DNA of 64,000 bases from Paenibacillus peoriae KCTC 3763 (GCF_000236805.1 NZ_AGFX01000038.1:168242-232241); one strand, 5' to 3'. Positions 24,764 to 37,092 are shown, numbered from the stretch's first letter. Translations and numbers: made by a program. Notes: generated from the sequence alone by a model not told the origin.

Positions 24764-25125
24764 TGGAGGCGAGGGGAGTCGAACCCCTGTCCGAAGATAA
24801 CGACACATAAGCTTCTACGGGTGTAGTCACAGTTTTGATGTCACCCGAGTACCGCCCCGTAACCGGCTGTACGTTGGGTCAGCCTGATTGTCTTCTTCAG
24901 CACACCCCAGGCGGAGATGTGGCAGCGTATCCCACTATAGGTTAGCCCCTACATCCGGCACATGGGCGATGCAGGAGAGGAGCACGCTCACAGGTTATTA
25001 AGCTGCGAAAGCGTAGTTGTTTTGTTGTTTGCCGTTTAATAGGCTTTAGCGTTGATGAAGCGGACGCGTCCCCACTACCCGCTACCCATGCTCGAACTAT
25101 CCCCGTCGAATCCATAAACGCCCCC
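24764..25125 (-). ncRNA. ssrA: Transfer-messenger RNA (tmRNA)
   Basis: A 362-nt gene with the hallmark 5' end GGGGGCGTTTATGGATTCGA and 3' end GGGTTCGACTCCCCTCGCCT ending CCA (encoded). The tag frame at 25033-24998 reads GKQQNNYAFAA followed by TAATAA, so with the charged alanine the tag is AGKQQNNYAFAA. tmRNA with SmpB frees stalled ribosomes and marks the product for ClpP-type proteases. smpB and rnr lie just upstream, as in B. subtilis. The 3' third carries the 46-bp repeat shared with 21045-21090. A TATAAT (minus strand, 25128-25133) sits very close to the 5' end. Confidence 0.96.
24790..24835 (-). repeat. tmRNA-internal repeat (att-like, right)
   Basis: 46 bp inside the tmRNA gene, identical to 21045-21090. 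It includes the conserved CTTCGGAC-side and pseudoknot bases before the tRNA-like T-arm. Confidence 0.9.
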
Positions 25126-25382
25126 TTATTATAAAAGGGCTCCACGGATAACCGGAAATACCGGAGCATAAGCATGCATAATATCGGAAGCTGAATCCTG
25201 AGATTCAACAGTCGAACCAAGTTAAATACAAAATACATTGAAAACTTACTACTTCGTTAGTATACCATATTACATGTCATAACGAAACGGAATGAAGCCA
25301 TTTCAGCTCGATAAAATAGCACCATTACAGGAACAAGTAGCTTATCCACGTAATTTGTACCATACACAATATTTTCAGCAAC

Positions 25383-25862
25383 CTATCTCGCAATTTTTTG
25401 CTTTTCACGCAGAGCGCGTTGGATATCACGCTGTGCATCACGTTTGGCAGCTGTTTCTCGCTTGTCATACTGCTTTTTACCTCTACCCAATCCAAGCAGC
25501 AGCTTGGCATAGCCGTTCCGCACGTAAATCTTCAGCGGCACGATCGTGTAGCCTTCCTGTTTGGACAGACCGATAAGCTTGCGAATCTGCTCTTTGTGCA
25601 GCAGCAGCTTACGCGTGCGCGTCGGATCGGTCGGATTGTTACGATTACCTTGTTCAAAAGGGCTGATATGCATATTGTGAATATGAATTTCACCATTACG
25701 GATCGTAGCAAAAGCATCGCTTATATTAGAGCGACCATTCCGCAGAGACTTAATTTCCGTCCCCGTTAACACCATGCCCGCCTCGTAGGTGTCCTCAATA
25801 AAATAGTCATGGGAAGCTTTTTTGTTCTGGGCGAGCACTTTCCCGTCTGCCTTCTTACCCAT
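25383..25862 (-). CDS. smpB: tmRNA-binding protein SmpB
   Basis: 159 residues, the normal length. An OB-fold core with [22 protein letters not shown] (15-36), [20 protein letters not shown] and the basic C-terminal tail ([19 protein letters not shown]) that enters the ribosomal decoding centre. ATG 25862 was chosen for AAAGGAG at 8 nt; an in-frame start at 25892 has no site. SmpB binds the tRNA-like domain of tmRNA and is required for trans-translation. It is followed by ssrA (258 bp) and preceded by rnr, an order kept across Bacillales. Confidence 0.97.
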   Translation of the reverse strand: MGKKADGKVLAQNKKASHDYFIEDTYEAGMVLTGTEIKSLRNGRSNISDAFATIRNGEIHIHNMHISPFEQGNRNNPTDPTRTRKLLLHKEQIRKLIGLSKQEGYTIVPLKIYVRNGYAKLLLGLGRGKKQYDKRETAAKRDAQRDIQRALREKQKIAR

Positions 25863-26146
25863 GAATACCACTCCTTTGAATAACATAATCAACTTCTAAA
25901 TCCAAGCATTGCATCCGATGGCTACAAAGCTCCGCCTAGAAACATATTGTAACAAAATTCAGACGGTAAAAGCAAGAAAGACAAGCCCTCACTCCAATAC
26001 TCACAGATTCATATGATGTATATACTTCAAAAACAAAGTGGCCTCCATCTAATCACAACAGACGGAAGCCACCCTCATACATACCTTCAAATCAGTTTTA
26101 CCCTGACACAAAAGTCCCAGCCATCTAACAAACAGTCTATCTGGGC

Positions 26147-28750
26147 TTACTTCTTCTTTTTCCTCACAAATCCAGCGGTGCTATTACCACCCCCACCGCC
26201 CTTATTCTTCCGCTTGCGACGCCCAGCACCTTCACCGCCTGGTTTGGCATCATTCCCTGGCGTAGCTGCGCCGCCGATGAAAATCCCGCTAGCAGACGTC
26301 TTCTTCCGTCGCTTGCTTGCACCCGTTGCTGGCGAATTGTATCCGCCCTTGCCACTGCCAAAGCCAAAGCTGCCTGCCGAGCCGGCTCCGGCTCCGTTTC
26401 CACCACCGCGGCCTGTGCGGCCTGTAGTGCTAATGCCTCCGCTACCGGCCTCTTTAGGCTTCCCAGCCGCCTCACGACCGCCTTTACGCTCTCTGCCAGC
26501 CTTGTCCTTGCCGCCCTTGCGGTCACGTCCTTCGCGGCCTTTACCGCGGCCTTCGCCACGCGCAAAGCCTCCGCCTTGTCCCGAGCCGCCCGTCCGCTCA
26601 CGGCGTTGCCGCTGCTTCATATCGACAAGCTCGAAGTCAATCGTGTAATCCTCCATATTGACGCGGGCGACACGAACCTTGACCTCATCTCCGATGCGAA
26701 ATACCTTGGAAGTGCGCTCACCGATTAGCGCCATATGCTGCTCGTCAAAATGGTAATAGTCATCCGTAAGCGCACTCAAGCGCGTCAGACCCTCCACCGT
26801 ATTGTCCAACTCGATGAATATACCGAAGCTGGTTACGCTGCTGATGATGCCTTCGAACTCCTCGCCAACCTTGTCCAGCATGTATTCAGCCTTTTTCATT
26901 TGCTCTGTGTCGCGCTCTGCATCCACAGCCACACGTTCCCGCTCGGAAGACTGCTGTGCAATATCTGGCATGCGTGCAGTCAGATATTCTTGACGCTCAT
27001 CTGTCAAAGCCCCGCCATTCTCCAATACCTCACGAATGACACGGTGAATCACCAAATCAGGATAACGGCGAATTGGCGATGTAAAATGAGAATAATACTC
27101 CGCGGCCAGTCCAAAATGCCCTGTCGACTCTGCATCATACTTGGCCTGCTTCATCGAACGCAGCATCATGGTACTAAGCACCGTCTGCTCCTTCGTGCCT
27201 TCGATATCCTCCAGCAAGGTTTGCAGCGCGCGCGGGTGAATGGAATTCCCACGGCCTTTGATCTGATGTCCAAAATTAGCGGCAAACGCCATGAAATTTT
27301 GCAGCTTCTCCGGGTCCGGGTCCTCATGAATCCGGTACAGGAAGGGCACCTTGAGCCAGTGGAAATGCTCGGCCACGGTTTCATTGGCTGCCAGCATAAA
27401 TTCCTCGATAATTTGCTCGGCTATCGTACGATCTCTTTTAACGATATCGACGGCTTTACCTTCATTGTCCACAATCACTTTCGCTTCATCAAAATCGAAA
27501 TCAACCGCACCCCGGCGCATCCGGTTAGCACGCAGCTTCAATGCCAGCTCCTTCATCGTGCGGAATACTTCTACCAGATCTTTGTACCGTTCCAGCAGCT
27601 CAGCATCTTCCTCTTCGAGGATTTTGCGAACGTTGGTGTATGTCATTCGTTCCTTCGTTTTAATCACACTGGTGAAAATATCATGCTTTACAACCTTCAT
27701 ATGCTCGTTGAATTCCATTTCACAGGACAAAGTTAAGCGATCCACCTGCGGATTCAAAGAACAAATCCCGTTGGAAAGCCGATGTGGAAGCATAGGAATG
27801 ACACGGTCGACCAAATACACGCTACAACCGCGGTTATAAGCTTCCTGATCCAGCTTGGAGTTCTCACGCACATAATACCCTACGTCGGCAATATGAACGC
27901 CCAGACGGTAGTTTCCATTCGGCAGGCGCTCTACATTAACCGCATCATCCAGATCTTTGGCGTCCTCGCCATCAATCGTAACAATGATCTTGTCACGCAG
28001 ATCGCGACGTCCCTGACGTACAATTTCTTCTTCTGTAATCGCGTCGGGGGCCTGATCCGCTTCCGCTGTCACTTCATCGGGGAAAGCCTCCGGAAGCTGA
28101 TGCTTGCGAATCACCGACAAGATGTCGACGCCCGGGTCATCCTTGTGACCCAGCACTTCCAGCACTTCGCCTTCCGCCGCCGCCCGTCCCTCCGGGTAGC
28201 TCACAATACGCACTACGACCTTTTGCCCGTTCACAGCTCCGTTGAAGCTGTCCTTTGGAATAAAAATATCCCGGTTAATGCGCTTATCATCCGGCAAAAC
28301 AAAACCGTATGCTTCGTGGCTCTGAAACACACCCACCACTTGAAGCACAGCGCGCTTCACGATCCGCACGACTTCGCCTTCCAATCGGCCACCCGCAGGT
28401 CCCTTTGACGTCACTCTTACCAGCACCGTGTCTCCATTCATCGCGCTCTTTAAGTCGTTAGCATGGATGTATACATCCGGGTGCTCCCGATCCTCTGGAA
28501 TCAAAAAAGCAAAGCCCTTGGCATGAGCCTGCAAGCGCCCGCGCTGCAAATCCATCCGCTCCGGCACACCGTAACGGTTTGTGCGGGTCAGCAGAATTTT
28601 CCCGTCTTCCTCCAATGCGTTCAAGAGCTTAAGGAATTCGCGGAACTCTTCTGCGTCCTTAATGTCAAAATGCTGCTCCAGCTCCTGGTATGTCATAGGC
28701 TTGTATGCGGTCTCTCGCATAAAATCAAGTAGTTGTTGCTCTGTTATCAT
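26147..28750 (-). CDS. rnr: Ribonuclease R with long basic low-complexity tail
   Basis: 867 residues from ATG 28750 (GAGGTGG 9 nt upstream; GTG 28762 overlaps that site). Order: an N-terminal winged helix, two cold-shock domains (about 60-215), the RNB exonuclease domain with [12 protein letters not shown] (about 260-271, the metal-binding aspartates), an S1 domain (about 635-710), then about 155 residues of Gly/Arg/Lys-rich disordered tail ending in KKKK. It degrades structured RNA 3' to 5', including mRNAs released by tmRNA. Most homologues have a shorter basic tail. Between secG and smpB as in B. subtilis. Confidence 0.97.
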   Translation of the reverse strand: MITEQQLLDFMRETAYKPMTYQELEQHFDIKDAEEFREFLKLLNALEEDGKILLTRTNRYGVPERMDLQRGRLQAHAKGFAFLIPEDREHPDVYIHANDLKSAMNGDTVLVRVTSKGPAGGRLEGEVVRIVKRAVLQVVGVFQSHEAYGFVLPDDKRINRDIFIPKDSFNGAVNGQKVVVRIVSYPEGRAAAEGEVLEVLGHKDDPGVDILSVIRKHQLPEAFPDEVTAEADQAPDAITEEEIVRQGRRDLRDKIIVTIDGEDAKDLDDAVNVERLPNGNYRLGVHIADVGYYVRENSKLDQEAYNRGCSVYLVDRVIPMLPHRLSNGICSLNPQVDRLTLSCEMEFNEHMKVVKHDIFTSVIKTKERMTYTNVRKILEEEDAELLERYKDLVEVFRTMKELALKLRANRMRRGAVDFDFDEAKVIVDNEGKAVDIVKRDRTIAEQIIEEFMLAANETVAEHFHWLKVPFLYRIHEDPDPEKLQNFMAFAANFGHQIKGRGNSIHPRALQTLLEDIEGTKEQTVLSTMMLRSMKQAKYDAESTGHFGLAAEYYSHFTSPIRRYPDLVIHRVIREVLENGGALTDERQEYLTARMPDIAQQSSERERVAVDAERDTEQMKKAEYMLDKVGEEFEGIISSVTSFGIFIELDNTVEGLTRLSALTDDYYHFDEQHMALIGERTSKVFRIGDEVKVRVARVNMEDYTIDFELVDMKQRQRRERTGGSGQGGGFARGEGRGKGREGRDRKGGKDKAGRERKGGREAAGKPKEAGSGGISTTGRTGRGGGNGAGAGSAGSFGFGSGKGGYNSPATGASKRRKKTSASGIFIGGAATPGNDAKPGGEGAGRRKRKNKGGGGGNSTAGFVRKKKK

Positions 28751-28890
28751 AATTTTGTCCACCTCGGGCGACCTTTAATTTTCAGTAATAATCCGCATGT
28801 TCCTTGTTCCTGTTACAAGGCTCTTATATACTCATACCCTAGTATACACGAATTTAATCGACGGCATCCCTGCTTGTCTAAAATCCAAAA

Positions 28891-28920
28891 AAGCCCCCGT
28901 TTCCAGTGAAACGAAGGCTT
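28891..28920 (-). terminator. Terminator after secG
   Basis: AAGCCTTCGTTTC-ACTG-GAAACGGGGGCTT (13 bp with two G-T wobbles), then TTTTTT on the minus strand. Confidence 0.85.
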
Positions 28921-28936
28921 AAGGTACATACTTATC

Positions 28937-29170
28937 TTATTTTGCAAAAAATGCAACCAGAACGGAAACAATCATAAAACCCGCACCCAAAACAGCAGTT
29001 ACGCGTTGCAAAATCAAATCCATTCCGCGAGCTTTTGTCTTGCCGAACAGATGCTCAGCACCGCCAGAGATGGCACCGGACAAACCTGCACTTTTCCCTT
29101 TTTGCAGTAAAACAACCGCAATAACAGCAATCGAGAACACAATGAGTAGCACTTTCAAAAAGATTTCCAT
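28937..29170 (-). CDS. secG: Preprotein translocase subunit SecG
   Basis: 77 residues with two membrane helices (about 3-22 and 52-74) and the SecG loop [23 protein letters not shown] 29170 follows GGAGGTGGG; the in-frame start at 29200 is longer than the family. SecG is the small, non-essential subunit of SecYEG that assists SecA-driven export. It has its own terminator and precedes rnr. Confidence 0.95.
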   Translation of the reverse strand: MEIFLKVLLIVFSIAVIAVVLLQKGKSAGLSGAISGGAEHLFGKTKARGMDLILQRVTAVLGAGFMIVSVLVAFFAK

Positions 29171-29531
29171 GAAAAATCCCACCTCCCTGAGCGTATACAT
29201 CTGTTTTGCAAAACAACACAGCCTCTTTTATGAAAACATGTCCATATCATGTTATGAATAGCCGGAAATTAACGCAAAACACTACTTTCATTTTACCACA
29301 GCTTCCAGTAGATAACAACCAGCTATGACGATTAACTCCTATCAAGCCTTTACAAAGATACATCTGCATACTCATCTACTTATATACACGTATACACAGG
29401 CAAATAACAAAAACAGACCTGCTCACAGTAGCGAGCAGGTCTGTTGGATCATTGCGTAAAAGCTTCGAGCGTCCAAGCCTCATGATCTTAAACCACAAAG
29501 CTTGAAACACCGCTAGCATATTGACGCAATA
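29171..29531. other. Intergenic region between eno and secG
   Basis: No gene. It contains the eno terminator (29412-29445) and must carry the secG promoter on the minus strand, which I could not place with confidence. Confidence 0.7.
29412..29445 (-). terminator. Terminator of the glycolytic operon
   Basis: AACAGACCTGCTC/GAGCAGGTCTGTT perfect 13-bp stem, then TTT on the minus strand, 87 bp after the eno stop. Confidence 0.9.
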
Positions 29532-30824
<1,293 letters not shown>

Positions 30825-30881
30825 TTAATCTCCTTTGTGAATCATAATTTATTGGCCAAGCCTATATTTATTAAATCAAGC

Positions 30882-32426
30882 TTACTTGCGGGATGCAATC
30901 ATAGATTTTCCTGTCATTTCCGCAGGTTGCGGAAGTTGCATTAAATCCAGAAGCGTTGGAGCTACGTCAGCCAGAATTCCATGCTCACGCAAAACGATAT
31001 TTTCGTCAGTCAAAATGAACGGAACCGGATTCGTCGTATGAGCTGTGAACGGACGTCCCTGCTCATCAATTTCCATATCCGCGTTACCATGGTCGGCAAT
31101 GATAATAACCACGCCGCCTTTGGCTTTAACCGCGTCAACAACACGTCCAACACATTCATCCGTCACCTCTACCGCCTTAATAGTTGGTTCCAGCATGCCG
31201 GAGTGTCCAACCATATCGGGATTGGCAAAGTTCAGGATGATTGCGTCATGCTTGTCAGCTTCGATTTCCTTCACTGCTGCATCCGCAACCTCATACGCAC
31301 TCATTTCAGGCTTCAGGTCATACGTAGCTACTTTTGGCGAATTAATCAAAACACGAGTTTCACCAGGAAGCTCTACATCGCGTCCGCCACTGAAAAAGAA
31401 AGTAACGTGCGGATACTTTTCTGTCTCAGCAATACGCAATTGCTTCTTGTTGTTTTGTACCAGCACTTCGCCAAACGTATTATCCAAGTTTTTCGGTTCA
31501 TAGGCTACAAAGCCTCCAACCGTTTCACTGAACAAGGTCAGGCAAACAAAGTGCAGATCCTTAGGCCATTTGGGCCCACGGTCAAAACCACGGAAATCCT
31601 CATTGGTAAATACTTGAGACAGTTGAATCGCACGGTCAGGACGGAAATTCAGGAATACAACAGAGTCATTGCTTTCAACCAGCCCTACAGGACTTCCGTC
31701 GGCCTTCACAATAACAGTTGGCTCCACAAATTCATCGAACACTGATTTTTCATACGATTCCTTTAATGCTTCCAGTGGGTCATTATATTGAGGACCTTCC
31801 CCGTATACGATTGCACGGTAAGACTTCTCAACACGTTCCCAACGTTTGTCGCGGTCCATTGCGTAATAACGTCCTTGTACAGTCGCAATTTTGCCAATGC
31901 CCACTTCCTGAATTTTAGCGATCAGCTGTTGCATGAAGCCTACGCCGCTGTCAGGCATAACGTCGCGTCCATCCATGAAAGCATGAATGTACACTTCGGT
32001 TAATCCTTCTTTTTTAGCCAGGTCCAGCATAGCGAACAGATGGCTGATATGGCTATGCACGCCGCCGTCGGACAGAAGTCCGTACAGGTGAAGCTTGGTG
32101 TTGTTCTTCTTGGCATGCTGAACTGCTTTAACCAAAGTTTCGTTATCGAAGAATTCACCCTCGCGAATGGACTTCGAAATACGAGTCAAGTCTTGATACA
32201 CAGTGCGGCCTGCGCCGATGTTCAAGTGACCTACTTCGGAGTTACCCATTTGACCTTCCGGCAGACCCACTGCTTCACCAGAAGCGGTCAGCGTTGCATG
32301 AGGATATTGTTTTAAATACCGGTCGTAATTCGGTTTGTTGGCCTGTGCAACCGCATTGCCTTCCACGTTGTCGCGCAGTCCGAATCCGTCCATAATAATT
32401 AAAGCTACCGGTTTTGGTGCTGTCAT
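30882..32426 (-). CDS. gpmI: 2,3-bisphosphoglycerate-independent phosphoglycerate mutase
   Basis: 514 residues from ATG 32426, with GAGGGGG 8 nt upstream; the stop of tpiA is one base before. An alkaline-phosphatase-like metalloenzyme with [11 protein letters not shown] (8-18), the phosphorylated Ser in [17 protein letters not shown] (about 57-73) and [13 protein letters not shown] near the C-terminus. It interconverts 3- and 2-phosphoglycerate with two manganese ions. Fifth gene of the glycolytic operon. Confidence 0.98.
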   Translation of the reverse strand: MTAPKPVALIIMDGFGLRDNVEGNAVAQANKPNYDRYLKQYPHATLTASGEAVGLPEGQMGNSEVGHLNIGAGRTVYQDLTRISKSIREGEFFDNETLVKAVQHAKKNNTKLHLYGLLSDGGVHSHISHLFAMLDLAKKEGLTEVYIHAFMDGRDVMPDSGVGFMQQLIAKIQEVGIGKIATVQGRYYAMDRDKRWERVEKSYRAIVYGEGPQYNDPLEALKESYEKSVFDEFVEPTVIVKADGSPVGLVESNDSVVFLNFRPDRAIQLSQVFTNEDFRGFDRGPKWPKDLHFVCLTLFSETVGGFVAYEPKNLDNTFGEVLVQNNKKQLRIAETEKYPHVTFFFSGGRDVELPGETRVLINSPKVATYDLKPEMSAYEVADAAVKEIEADKHDAIILNFANPDMVGHSGMLEPTIKAVEVTDECVGRVVDAVKAKGGVVIIIADHGNADMEIDEQGRPFTAHTTNPVPFILTDENIVLREHGILADVAPTLLDLMQLPQPAEMTGKSMIASRK

Positions 32427-32427
32427 C

Positions 32428-33192
<765 letters not shown>

Positions 33193-33239
33193 CTAACTAT
33201 TAGATGCCCTAAAGCCTTTATTACGCGCTAAGCGTTTGA

Positions 33240-34421
33240 TTACTTATCGTTAAGTGCAACAACACCCGGAAGTGCTTTGCCTTCCATAAATTCCAGGGAT
33301 GCGCCGCCACCAGTGGAAATGTGGTCCATTTTGTCAGCCAGGTGGAATTTCTCAGCCGCAGCCGCAGAATCACCGCCACCAATGATGGTGTACGCTTCTG
33401 TTGTTGCGCAAGCTTCCGCTACTTCACGAGTACCGCCAGAGAATGGTTCGATTTCAAATACGCCCATTGGTCCATTCCAAACAACCAATTTGGAGTTTTT
33501 GATCACATCAGCATAGATTTTACGAGTTTTCGGTCCGATATCTACGCCTTCCCAATCTGCAGGAATACCATCGATGTCCACAATGTTTGTGTTCGCTGTA
33601 GCACTGAAATCGTCAGAAATAACGATATCTACCGGAAGATAGAATTTTTTGCCGAGCTTCTTCGCTTTTTCGATAAATCCAAGAGCTACGTCCAGTTTGG
33701 ATTCATCCAGCAGGGATTGACCCACTTCGTGACCTTGAGCTTTAAAGAATGTATAAGCCAAACCGCCGCCAATGATTACGTTATCTGCAATGTTCAGCAG
33801 GTTGTCAATCACGTCGATTTTGTCTTTTACTTTGGAACCGCCGATAATGGCTGTAAAAGGACGGTCTGGGTTCGAAAGAGCTTTACCGATTACAGACAAT
33901 TCTTTCTCCATCAGCAAGCCGGAAACAGCAGGAAGAAAATGCGCGATACCTTCTGTAGAAGCATGAGCACGGTGTGCTGCACCAAATGCGTCATTCACGA
34001 AAATGTCAGCCAGTTCAGCAAATTGCTTCGCCAGTTCAGGATCATTTTTCTCTTCTCCTGGGTAGAAGCGTACATTTTCAAGCAACAGTACATCGCCGTT
34101 TTGCAGTTCAGCCACTTTCGCTTTAACAGCCTCACCAACTGCTTCGTCCACCTTAACAACAGGCTTTTTGAGCAGTTCAGACAAACGCACTCCAGCAGGA
34201 GTCAGACGCATGGATTCAACGACCTGACCTTTTGGACGTCCAAAGTGACTCGCCAAAATAACTTTTGCACCCTTTTCAATCAGGTAGTTAATCGTTGGCA
34301 AGGTTTCGCGAATACGCTTGTCATCCGTAATTTTACCGTCCTCAACCGGAACGTTAAAATCTACACGAACAAACACCCGTTTTCCGTTCAGTTCTATATC
34401 ACGTACGCTCTTTTTGTTCAT
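33240..34421 (-). CDS. pgk: Phosphoglycerate kinase
   Basis: 393 residues from ATG 34421 ([11 protein letters not shown]). GGAGG is 9 nt before this ATG but only 3 nt before the ATG at 34427. It shows [12 protein letters not shown] (about 19-30), SHFGRPKG, the hinge, [11 protein letters not shown]-type [15 protein letters not shown] and the nucleotide-site [11 protein letters not shown]. It makes ATP and 3-phosphoglycerate from 1,3-bisphosphoglycerate. A strong hairpin separates it from gap, so its mRNA may be produced by processing or partial read-through. Confidence 0.98.
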   Translation of the reverse strand: MNKKSVRDIELNGKRVFVRVDFNVPVEDGKITDDKRIRETLPTINYLIEKGAKVILASHFGRPKGQVVESMRLTPAGVRLSELLKKPVVKVDEAVGEAVKAKVAELQNGDVLLLENVRFYPGEEKNDPELAKQFAELADIFVNDAFGAAHRAHASTEGIAHFLPAVSGLLMEKELSVIGKALSNPDRPFTAIIGGSKVKDKIDVIDNLLNIADNVIIGGGLAYTFFKAQGHEVGQSLLDESKLDVALGFIEKAKKLGKKFYLPVDIVISDDFSATANTNIVDIDGIPADWEGVDIGPKTRKIYADVIKNSKLVVWNGPMGVFEIEPFSGGTREVAEACATTEAYTIIGGGDSAAAAEKFHLADKMDHISTGGGASLEFMEGKALPGVVALNDK

Positions 34422-34487
34422 CTCCATATTCCTCCGCACCCTTTTAATTTTACGAAACAGGAATTTAAGGCACATTTTGATATATAA

Positions 34488-34519
34488 AGAGCGGAAACAA
34501 TAACTGCTGTTTCCGCTCT
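34488..34519 (-). terminator. Intra-operon hairpin between gap and pgk
   Basis: A perfect 12-bp stem AGAGCGGAAACA/TGTTTCCGCTCT with an 8-nt loop, 26 bp after the gap stop, followed by TTTATATATC rather than a full T run. It could be a partial terminator or a 3'-end stabiliser that keeps the gap message abundant. Confidence 0.7.
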
Positions 34520-34544
34520 ATGATGTTGCTCGATAAGAAATCCC

Positions 34545-35555
34545 TTATTTAGCCAGTTTAGCGAAGTATTCCAACGTACGGATCAATTGTGCAGTGTAGG
34601 ACATTTCATTGTCATACCAAGCTACAGTTTTAACCAGTTGTTTGTCGCCAACAGTCAGAACTTTAGTTTGAGTTGCATCAAACAGGGAACCAAAAGTCAT
34701 ACCTTTGATGTCGGAGGAAACGATTTGATCTTCAGTGTATCCGTAAGTTTCAGGATCAGAAGCTTCTTTCATCGCTGCGTTGATTTCTTCAGCAGTTACG
34801 TTCTTATTCAGAACAGTTATCAGTTCAGTCAGGGAACCTGTTGCTACTGGAACACGTTGAGCTGCACCGTCCAGTTTACCTTTCAGTTCAGGGATAACCA
34901 GACCGATTGCTTTAGCAGCACCAGTTGTGTTAGGAATGATGTTTTCAGCTGCTGCGCGAGCACGACGGAAGTCACCTTTAGCATGTGGAGCATCCAAAGT
35001 GTTTTGGTCGCCGGTGTAAGCATGAATTGTAGTCATCAGGCCTTCAAGAATACCGAATTTATCATTCAGTGTTTTAGCCATAGGAGCCAGGCAGTTCGTT
35101 GTGCAAGAAGCACCGGAAATTACAGTTTCAGTTCCGTCCAGAATTTCATGGTTTACGTTGTAAACGACAGTTTTCATGTCGCCAGTAGCTGGAGCGGAGA
35201 TAACAACTTTTTTAGCGCCGCCTTTCAAGTGTTTCTCAGCAGCTTCTTTAGTTGTGAAGAAACCTGTGCACTCCAGAACGATGTCTACACCCAGGTCTCC
35301 CCAAGGCAGTTCTTCAGGGTTGCGGTTAGCCAAAACTTTAACATCTTTGCCGTTTACTTTGAAGAAGCCTTCATGTACTTCTACTTCTCCTTGGAAAGTA
35401 CCTTGTGTTGTATCATATTTCAACAGATGTGCCAGCATTTTGGAATCTGTCAAGTCATTGATTGCTACTACTTCAATACCTTCCACGTTTTGAATACGGC
35501 GGAAAGCAAGGCGTCCAATACGTCCGAAACCGTTAATACCAACTTTAACTGTCAT
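34545..35555 (-). CDS. gap: Glyceraldehyde-3-phosphate dehydrogenase (glycolytic)
   Basis: 336 residues. NAD-binding [15 protein letters not shown] (5-19), catalytic Cys in [12 protein letters not shown] (about 149-160), and the His of [19 protein letters not shown] lies 7 nt before ATG 35555. Directly downstream of cggR (88 bp) and ahead of the intra-operon hairpin, exactly the B. subtilis gapA setting, so this is the glycolytic NAD-dependent form, not the gluconeogenic GapB. Confidence 0.98.
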   Translation of the reverse strand: MTVKVGINGFGRIGRLAFRRIQNVEGIEVVAINDLTDSKMLAHLLKYDTTQGTFQGEVEVHEGFFKVNGKDVKVLANRNPEELPWGDLGVDIVLECTGFFTTKEAAEKHLKGGAKKVVISAPATGDMKTVVYNVNHEILDGTETVISGASCTTNCLAPMAKTLNDKFGILEGLMTTIHAYTGDQNTLDAPHAKGDFRRARAAAENIIPNTTGAAKAIGLVIPELKGKLDGAAQRVPVATGSLTELITVLNKNVTAEEINAAMKEASDPETYGYTEDQIVSSDIKGMTFGSLFDATQTKVLTVGDKQLVKTVAWYDNEMSYTAQLIRTLEYFAKLAK

Positions 35556-35643
35556 GAGTGAGTTCCTCCCAAAGTTCGTTTAGTTTTATATATTCAAGAC
35601 AGACCCGAAAGCCCGTCAAGACAACACATTTAATCAATCCGTA

Positions 35644-36681
35644 TTAACCTTTTAAATAATGGCTTACAATCTCAGTAGCAGCGCCTTCATCGGTGACAAG
35701 AATGTCTTCTTGGCCGAAACGCAGCACCGCATGAATAGCAGCCGCCTTGCTTTTGCCTCCAGCCACACCCAGAACAGTCTCGGTACGCCTGATGTCCTCC
35801 AAGCGGAGTCCAAGCGTCAGCATGCGGTGAACAACGACGCCGTCCTCGTTGAAATAATAACCAAACGATTCGGCAACCGCGCCCTCGCTGCTGATCTGGG
35901 CAAAGGTTTCGGGGTCAAGCTTGCGTCTGCGTGCCATCGCTATGGCGTTGCCTATCCCGTGAATGATGATACGACTCTTTCGAATCAGGCTCAATATATC
36001 CTGAATGTTCGTATCCTCAAGCAACGAGTTGTAGGCATGATTGCTGAGCAAATCCGGTACATGGAGCAGACGGTATTGAGCGCCGACTTTGCGGGCCATT
36101 GTGGAAGCAATGGTGTTAGCCTGCATTTCCATGCTCTCTCCCAACCCCCCGCGTGCCGGTACAAACCACCCGCCCTTGAGCGAACCATTAGCAGGTAGTG
36201 TCAGTTGCTCCGCTACATCTGCAATCGTCGTGCCTCCTGTTACCGCGACCACATCCTCGTCGTCCATAACACTCAGCAACGCTTTTGCTCCAGCACGGCC
36301 CAACTCCTGCTTCGCTAACGGTGAAGCATCCGAGTCCCCTGGAACGACAATCACCTTCTTCAAGCCGTAGGCCTGACGAATCTGATCTTCCAGTTGGGAC
36401 AGGCCGAACAAGTTGTTCGCAATCGGCTCCAGCTGTTCCAGCAGATCCAGCCCTGCTTTGCTCACCTTCATGCCCACACTCTCGATCTCAATGAGCCCTT
36501 GGGCCTTGAGAAGATCGGTTTCGGCGCGCAGCACGCGCTCGGTCATATCCAGTGAAGCTGCCAGCGTTCTGCGTCCAATGACATCGGACAGCATGATCTG
36601 GCGCAGGATCGTGTACCTTTTTTTCAAAACATCCATGAGGTCGGGCAGAAGCTGCTTCTGTATTTCTAATATCTTTCGCAT
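35644..36681 (-). CDS. cggR: Central glycolytic genes regulator CggR
   Basis: 345 residues from ATG 36681 (GGGAGTGG about 6 nt upstream). An N-terminal winged helix-turn-helix (about 25-90, SDVIGRRTLAASLDMTERVLRAE) and a SorC-type sugar-binding domain (about 100-340) with VVAVTGGTTIADVAE and TDEGAATEI. In B. subtilis CggR represses its own six-gene operon and is released by fructose-1,6-bisphosphate. The matching double operator sits upstream at 36741-36774. Confidence 0.96.
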   Translation of the reverse strand: MRKILEIQKQLLPDLMDVLKKRYTILRQIMLSDVIGRRTLAASLDMTERVLRAETDLLKAQGLIEIESVGMKVSKAGLDLLEQLEPIANNLFGLSQLEDQIRQAYGLKKVIVVPGDSDASPLAKQELGRAGAKALLSVMDDEDVVAVTGGTTIADVAEQLTLPANGSLKGGWFVPARGGLGESMEMQANTIASTMARKVGAQYRLLHVPDLLSNHAYNSLLEDTNIQDILSLIRKSRIIIHGIGNAIAMARRRKLDPETFAQISSEGAVAESFGYYFNEDGVVVHRMLTLGLRLEDIRRTETVLGVAGGKSKAAAIHAVLRFGQEDILVTDEGAATEIVSHYLKG

Positions 36682-36740
36682 GCTTTCCACTCCCGCACAC
36701 TTCTAAGTTCTTTCTCTAAAGCTATAGCTCTAACTGGCCT

Positions 36741-36774
36741 TAAAATGTCCCGGGATAACTTTTTAAGTCCCACG
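36741..36774 (-). promoter_or_regulatory. CggR operator
   Basis: Two GGGAC direct repeats on the minus strand (TGGGACTTAAAAAG and CGGGACATTTTAAG), 20 bp apart, downstream of the promoter. This is the arrangement of the B. subtilis CggR site, where two dimers bind on one DNA face. Confidence 0.75.
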
Positions 36775-36777
36775 TAT

Positions 36778-36806
36778 ATCTTACCCAATATTTGCTTCAC
36801 ATGCAA
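36778..36806 (-). promoter_or_regulatory. SigA promoter of the glycolytic operon
   Basis: TTGCAT (36801-36806), 17-nt spacer, TAAGAT (36778-36783) on the minus strand. The start point would be about 36771, inside the CggR operator and about 90 bp before the cggR ATG. Confidence 0.65.
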
Positions 36807-36947
36807 GTCTATCTGAACCTATATTTCTCACCTTTTTATGTGAATATGTGCACATAATAAAAGCTTGCAATTCACTGCCGTATATCATATAATCATCTTT
36901 GTTTCCAATTAGCTGATGAATTCGCTTTTAATTGTACAAATGACTTT

Positions 36948-37022
36948 GCGCCCGTGGTCCAACGGATATGACGTAGGCCTCCGGAGCCTGAGATCGAGGT
37001 TCGATTCCTCGCGGGCGCGCCA
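36948..37022 (+). tRNA. tRNA-Arg (anticodon CCG)
   Basis: 75 nt with a perfect GCGCCCG/CGGGCGC acceptor stem, anticodon loop CTCCGGA (anticodon CCG), T-arm CGAGG-TTCGATT-CCTCG and encoded CCA. A solitary tRNA gene between the cggR promoter and clpP, with its own terminator. Confidence 0.96.
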
Positions 37023-37068
37023 TTTTAAATGAACGCTTTAATGCTTCTATATCATGTTTTAACCAATA

Positions 37069-37092
37069 AGAGCGCAGAAGGCTCTTTTTTTT
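37069..37092 (+). terminator. Terminator after tRNA-Arg
   Basis: AGAGC-GCAGAAG-GCTCT followed by a run of T (37085-37092). The run leads directly into the first TTTGACC heptad of the clpP control region. Confidence 0.75.

Larger units (their letters stand above)
21045..24835. mobile_element. ssrA-associated element flanked by 46-bp tmRNA direct repeats
   Basis: An identical 46-bp segment of tmRNA sequence occurs at 21045-21090 and inside the intact tmRNA gene at 24790-24835, in the same orientation and 3,745 bp apart. With one mismatch the match extends 7 bp further (ACCCCT). The 3' part of ssrA is a known integration target for tyrosine-recombinase islands and phages, and this is the expected footprint of attL/attR. 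Inside there is one AT-rich gene (Mrr-like nuclease/STAND NTPase) and no integrase, so it is a degraded, minimal or trans-mobilised element. The boundaries are direct observation; mobility is inference. Confidence 0.65.

Noticed and set aside
26013-26648. Pro/Arg-rich plus-strand frame opposite the rnr tail
   Set aside because: Mirror of the GC-rich low-complexity RNase R tail; not a gene.
33321-34487. 388-codon open frame opposite pgk (and 34587-35561 opposite gap)
   Set aside because: Same kind of antisense shadow under strongly biased glycolytic genes; no domain, no start signal.
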